Shown piece by piece: positions 12,005-15,002 of a stretch of 15,002 nucleotides of DNA (positions are counted from its first letter, which is position 1; each line of letters opens with the position of its first letter). Source of the stretch: Spirochaeta sp. (GTDB taxonomy: Bacteria > Spirochaetota > Spirochaetia > DSM-27196 > Alkalispirochaetaceae). Position numbers and translations under genes: made by a program. The notes below the pieces were generated by a model that saw only the letters and a program-made list of their open reading frames with translations, was not told the DNA's origin and did not search any database. The stretch covers positions 1 through 15,002 of the forward strand of contig SKHA01000051.1 of the NCBI GenBank assembly GCA_007117185.1, written 5' to 3'.

Positions 12005-13510
12005 ATGGCTGAACCCGTTCAGAAAAAAGAGTCTTCCCGAAGCAACCGCGACGGCAGAAGTCGATGGCTGTATGTTGGCAGTGTAATCATCCTCGTGCTG
12101 GTGGTGGTGACCTTCGTTGGCGCGCCCGTAGTGGGTGGTTTCGGCGGATCCGGCAACCTGGTTTTCGGGCGCTACGCCGGTGAGGAGATCACCTATGCCC
12201 CCGGCAACTTCTTTGCCCGGCAATATGAGGTAATCGCCCAGTCCCTGAGGGACTCGGAGAATGAGATGGAGCTTGAGTGGCAGCTGCGTCTTGCCTGGCG
12301 TCAGGCGTTCAACAGCGCGGTTCTGCGAACAGCATTGCTCCATCAGGCAGATCGCTCACGCATCCGGGTAACGGAAGAGCGGGTTGATGAACTGGTGGCG
12401 CAAGACCCGCGGTTTAACCGTAACGGCCGCTTCGACGCCGTCGCCTACCGGGCGCTGGGAAGTCAGGAGCAGTTCCAGCTGCGAAACTTCCACCGTGAAA
12501 ACGAGGCGTTTGAGAAGTTCGTTGATGATGTCCTTGAGGGGGCACCCATTGCCGCTGGCGAGCGGGAGTTTGTTGCCGGGATGGCCAGCCCTGAGCGGTC
12601 CTTTGAGCTGGTGAGATTCCCCTTTTCCCGGTTTCCCGAGTCACAGGTAGTACGATTTGCCCTTGAACAGCCGGACCGTTTTTCCGAGATCAATCTGGCG
12701 GTGGTCACCCTGGGTAACCGGGAGGAAGCGCAGCGCATCCGGGGCATGGCGGTGGAACCGGGCAATCCCTTTGCCGAACTTGCCAGGACCTATTCCCGGG
12801 ACCTGTACGCCGACCAGGGGGGAGAGATCGGATCTCTCTGGGGTTACGAACTCCAGCAGGAGTTGCTGGATCCTGCGGACCTGGCCACGGTGGTGGCGTT
12901 GTCAGCCGGTGAGATCAGCCAGCCCGTGGAGACTACATCCGGCTGGTCAATCTACCAGGCACAGGAGAATGCTGTTCCATTCAATCAGGAACGCACCTCC
13001 GCCGTTTCTGCGGCGCGCTCGTACATGCAGACCTTTGAACAGGGCCGAATCCAGGATTTTGTCCGCGGTGAAGCGGAACAGTTTGTGGCGTCTTTCAGCC
13101 CCGGGGAGGACTCGCTCTTTGCGAGAGCTTCCGAACTGGGAGTTGAGGTGATTGAGACGCAGCCGTTTCCAGTAAACTATGGCAATCTTCCCCTTTTCGG
13201 GCGGGTGCAGGCGTCTCTTGCTCCTGACCTCAGCGACGCGGCGTTCCGGGAAAGCTTCTTCATCACGGCGTTCTCACTTGAGGATGGTGAACTCAGCGAG
13301 CCGGTGAGTCTGCGCCAGTCTGTCGTGGTACTGCGCCTTCTGGAGGAACGAGACCTGGGAGAGGACGGTGGTTTCATCGTCCGCGAGTTCTACCCGTCGT
13401 TGCACCGACAGTTTCAGTCCGACGGCATAGAGGCAGCCTTTGTGATCGACGAGCTGTTACAGGACAACTTCGCCGCGGCGTTCAACCGCTACGTGCTTGG
13501 CGTCAACTGA
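12005..13510 (+). CDS. Membrane-anchored peptidyl-prolyl isomerase (SurA/PpiD-like parvulin)
   Basis: This is a predicted periplasmic folding chaperone, 501 residues long. A basic N-terminal tail (KK...RSNRDGRSR) precedes one membrane helix at about 21-44 (WLYVGSVIILVLVVVTFVGA), placing the rest outside the cytoplasm. Residues 60-225 form a helical SurA_N/PpiD-type chaperone region. A parvulin-like domain lies at about 228-320. It includes PFAELARTYSRDLYADQGGEIGS, the usual 'F..LA..YS.D....GG.lG' block, and LSAGEISQPVETTSGWSIYQ. The C-terminal 180 residues may hold a second, degenerate isomerase domain. The ATG at 12005 is chosen over a TTG at 11969, because that TTG is the first base triplet of a perfect -35 box. 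The next gene overlaps its end, suggesting coupled expression. Confidence 0.87.
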   Translation: MAEPVQKKESSRSNRDGRSRWLYVGSVIILVLVVVTFVGAPVVGGFGGSGNLVFGRYAGEEITYAPGNFFARQYEVIAQSLRDSENEMELEWQLRLAWRQAFNSAVLRTALLHQADRSRIRVTEERVDELVAQDPRFNRNGRFDAVAYRALGSQEQFQLRNFHRENEAFEKFVDDVLEGAPIAAGEREFVAGMASPERSFELVRFPFSRFPESQVVRFALEQPDRFSEINLAVVTLGNREEAQRIRGMAVEPGNPFAELARTYSRDLYADQGGEIGSLWGYELQQELLDPADLATVVALSAGEISQPVETTSGWSIYQAQENAVPFNQERTSAVSAARSYMQTFEQGRIQDFVRGEAEQFVASFSPGEDSLFARASELGVEVIETQPFPVNYGNLPLFGRVQASLAPDLSDAAFRESFFITAFSLEDGELSEPVSLRQSVVVLRLLEERDLGEDGGFIVREFYPSLHRQFQSDGIEAAFVIDELLQDNFAAAFNRYVLGVN

Positions 13511-15002
13511 GGAATCGTTCCAGCCCCTTGATATCACCCTCACCCCGACGGAGTTCGGGGTGGTTGTTCACGCCGACCGGCGGCTTCTGAACGGCCGGGA
13601 GCCGCAGAATGCTGCTGCGCGGCGTCTACCTTCCACAGCGCAGTCCCAGACGCTGTATCTTGTCTTGTCCCCCTTGCTTGGGTGCGGTCTTACAGCGTTG
13701 GCAGGTACGCTACCGCCCTCTTCGGTGCTGCTCCTGGTAGAGTTTCATCCAGACCTTGCTGCCCTCGGTTCTCACCAGGACAGCGAAATACCGGTTCTTC
13801 TCGACCGGCGGATACGGTTTGCTGCGGCCTTCTCCGCCGCGACAGAAATGGTGAAGAAGCTCGTCCCGGAGTTTGGTCTCCGGTCGGTTGAGACGATTAA
13901 CTTCAGTGGGGGTACCCGGTTCAGCAGCGCTGCTTACCGAAAACTGACCGCAGCAGCAGTGGCGGAAGTGCAGCAGTTCTGGAAAAACCGCGGGACCACC
14001 ATTCGGCTTGGCAGACGCTGGATCAGCAACATGGCCCGAAACGCGCTGCATACCCACCAGCCTTTGAATGCCCTGAAGGGGCACTTGCGATCAACGGTGG
14101 TCATTTGCGGAGCCGGTCCCAGCCTGGACCGGCAACTGCCCTGGCTGGCCTCCGCTGGTCCGGCGATCACGCTGGTAGCCCTCGATACCGCCCTGCCCGC
14201 TCTGGCGGCGGCGGGAATCTGTCCCGATATCGTCTGGAGCATGGACGGTCAGCTGGCCAACGCTTTTGATCTGGTCCCCTGGCGGTGGGACCGCTGTCTC
14301 CTGGCAGCTGATCTGACGGTACACCCGAGCATTGTCCGCCGCTTTGCTCCCCATCGACGATTCTTCTTTCTCAGCAGTTTCAGCGAGCCACTGCCCCTGG
14401 AAGGAGCACTGCTCCATGGAATCCCCCGGTTACCGCCGCGAGGGTCGGTGGCGCCTTCCGCGGTGGAAGGGCTTGTGCGGTTGTGCGGTGCCACACACGT
14501 GGTGGCCGCCGGCATGGACTTCTGGTATCACCTGCCCAAAACTCACGCCGCAATGACGGCACCACACCGACGACTGCTGGCGGGGTGCACTCGTCTGCGC
14601 CTTGGCGATGGAGATCCCCGGGGTCTGCTGCGTCCGTTTGTGGATACTCACCGTCGGGATGGTACCACTGTCCGGGCAGACGCGGTGCTGGTTGATCAGG
14701 CTCAGCAGATGCGCTGGCTGGTGCGGGAGCTGGCCTCCACTGTGGCGGAACTGCGCCTGTCTTCTCTGCCTGGAGACGGGCTGGACCTGGCGCTGGGGGT
14801 CCACCTGACTCCGGAAGGGCTGATCGGTGAAGAAGGTGAACCTGCCGGGGGGGCACCATCGCCAGGAACGTCAGCTCAGAAGGGAACACCGGTTAAATCG
14901 TCTCCCGAACAGGCCCTCTCCGCCCTGATCGACGCTCTTCGCATCCAGGAGCAGCGCCTCAGCGATCTCTCACGACAAGAGGTGTTTCTGGACGCCTCGT
15001 TA
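13497..15002 (+). CDS. DUF115 / MptE-like protein (motility-associated glycosyltransferase family), 3'-truncated
   Basis: The frame is open to the window end (502 codons, C-terminus missing). Family motifs are clear: VVICGAGPSLD (GAGPSLD at residues 205-211), a Rossmann-like loop; LDTALPALAAAGICPDIVWSMDG with Asp250; and GSVAPSAVEGLVRLCGATHVVAAGMDF with Asp341. In archaea, MptE-type members are hydroxymethylpterin pyrophosphokinases. Bacterial members in spirochaetes and other motile bacteria are linked to glycosylation of flagellin or surface structures. Which applies here cannot be told. No ATG occurs before base 13845. The best start is the TTG at 13497, 14 bases inside the parvulin gene; a GTG at 13560 would remove part of the N-terminal motif region. 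No Shine-Dalgarno sequence was seen, so reinitiation after the upstream gene is likely. Confidence 0.85.
   Translation, partial: MASTEESFQPLDITLTPTEFGVVVHADRRLLNGREPQNAAARRLPSTAQSQTLYLVLSPLLGCGLTALAGTLPPSSVLLLVEFHPDLAALGSHQDSEIPVLLDRRIRFAAAFSAATEMVKKLVPEFGLRSVETINFSGGTRFSSAAYRKLTAAAVAEVQQFWKNRGTTIRLGRRWISNMARNALHTHQPLNALKGHLRSTVVICGAGPSLDRQLPWLASAGPAITLVALDTALPALAAAGICPDIVWSMDGQLANAFDLVPWRWDRCLLAADLTVHPSIVRRFAPHRRFFFLSSFSEPLPLEGALLHGIPRLPPRGSVAPSAVEGLVRLCGATHVVAAGMDFWYHLPKTHAAMTAPHRRLLAGCTRLRLGDGDPRGLLRPFVDTHRRDGTTVRADAVLVDQAQQMRWLVRELASTVAELRLSSLPGDGLDLALGVHLTPEGLIGEEGEPAGGAPSPGTSAQKGTPVKSSPEQALSALIDALRIQEQRLSDLSRQEVFLDASL

Noticed and set aside
14380..14889. Minus-strand open frame of 169 codons within the DUF115 region
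   Set aside because: It is Pro/Ala/Arg-rich shadow coding opposite a frame that carries the conserved GAGPSLD and GMDF motifs and has no stop.
1..15002. CRISPR array, insertion sequence or phage region
   Set aside because: No regularly spaced repeats, transposase or integrase motifs, or structural phage genes are visible on either strand.

Overview
The window is a compact, G+C-rich (mostly 55-67% in the stretches I counted by eye) bacterial chromosome segment. It has two tRNA genes, no mobile element and no CRISPR. The gene set suggests a free-living spirochaete: a FloA flotillin-like protein with a small downstream membrane protein, a DUF115/MptE-like 'motility-associated' glycosyltransferase-type protein after a membrane-anchored parvulin, an RpoS-like sigma factor, and several lipid-free secreted proteins. 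That assignment is inference from gene content, not from a marker gene.

Layout. 1-1417 (+): the 3' part of floA and a short membrane protein with a Pro/Arg-rich tail. 1389-5765: two aldo/keto reductases (both -), separated by an AlkA-like DNA glycosylase (+), an NAD(P)-binding short-chain-dehydrogenase-like protein (+) and a secreted, probably envelope, protein (-). 5859-6657 (-): a secreted orphan protein of lower G+C, and tRNA-Gly(UCC). 6713-8750 (-): a two-gene overlapping unit encoding a 104-aa protein and a 580-aa envelope protein with a TolB-like N-terminus. 8768-9286 (+): an MTH1-like Nudix hydrolase. 9275-11917 (-): tRNA-Pro(CGG), a LysM/degenerate-LytM protein, an RpoS-like sigma factor and a PduO-type cobalamin adenosyltransferase, in that transcriptional order. 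11969-15002 (+): a parvulin-type chaperone and the start of a DUF115 protein that runs off the window.

How the genes work together. Envelope biology recurs (FloA, LysM/LytM, parvulin, 580-aa and 299-aa proteins), with a stress/repair strand (AlkA-like glycosylase, 8-oxo-dGTPase-like Nudix enzyme, RpoS-like sigma factor, reductases). The LysM/LytM-sigma pair has the same order as nlpD-rpoS of Gammaproteobacteria.

The most striking signal is in the start sites. Seven genes (starts at 2402, 2432, 3129, 4645, 5765, 8768 and 12005) have no Shine-Dalgarno sequence. Each instead has a -10-like hexamer ending 5-7 nt before the start codon, as expected for leaderless mRNAs. Seven others (starts at 929, 6419, 8455, 8750, 9844, 10829, 11776) have good Shine-Dalgarno sequences. 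Every intergenic gap is short; none exceeds 300 bases. The longest, 6420-6584, holds only the ribosome binding site of the 186-aa gene and no other feature I can support.
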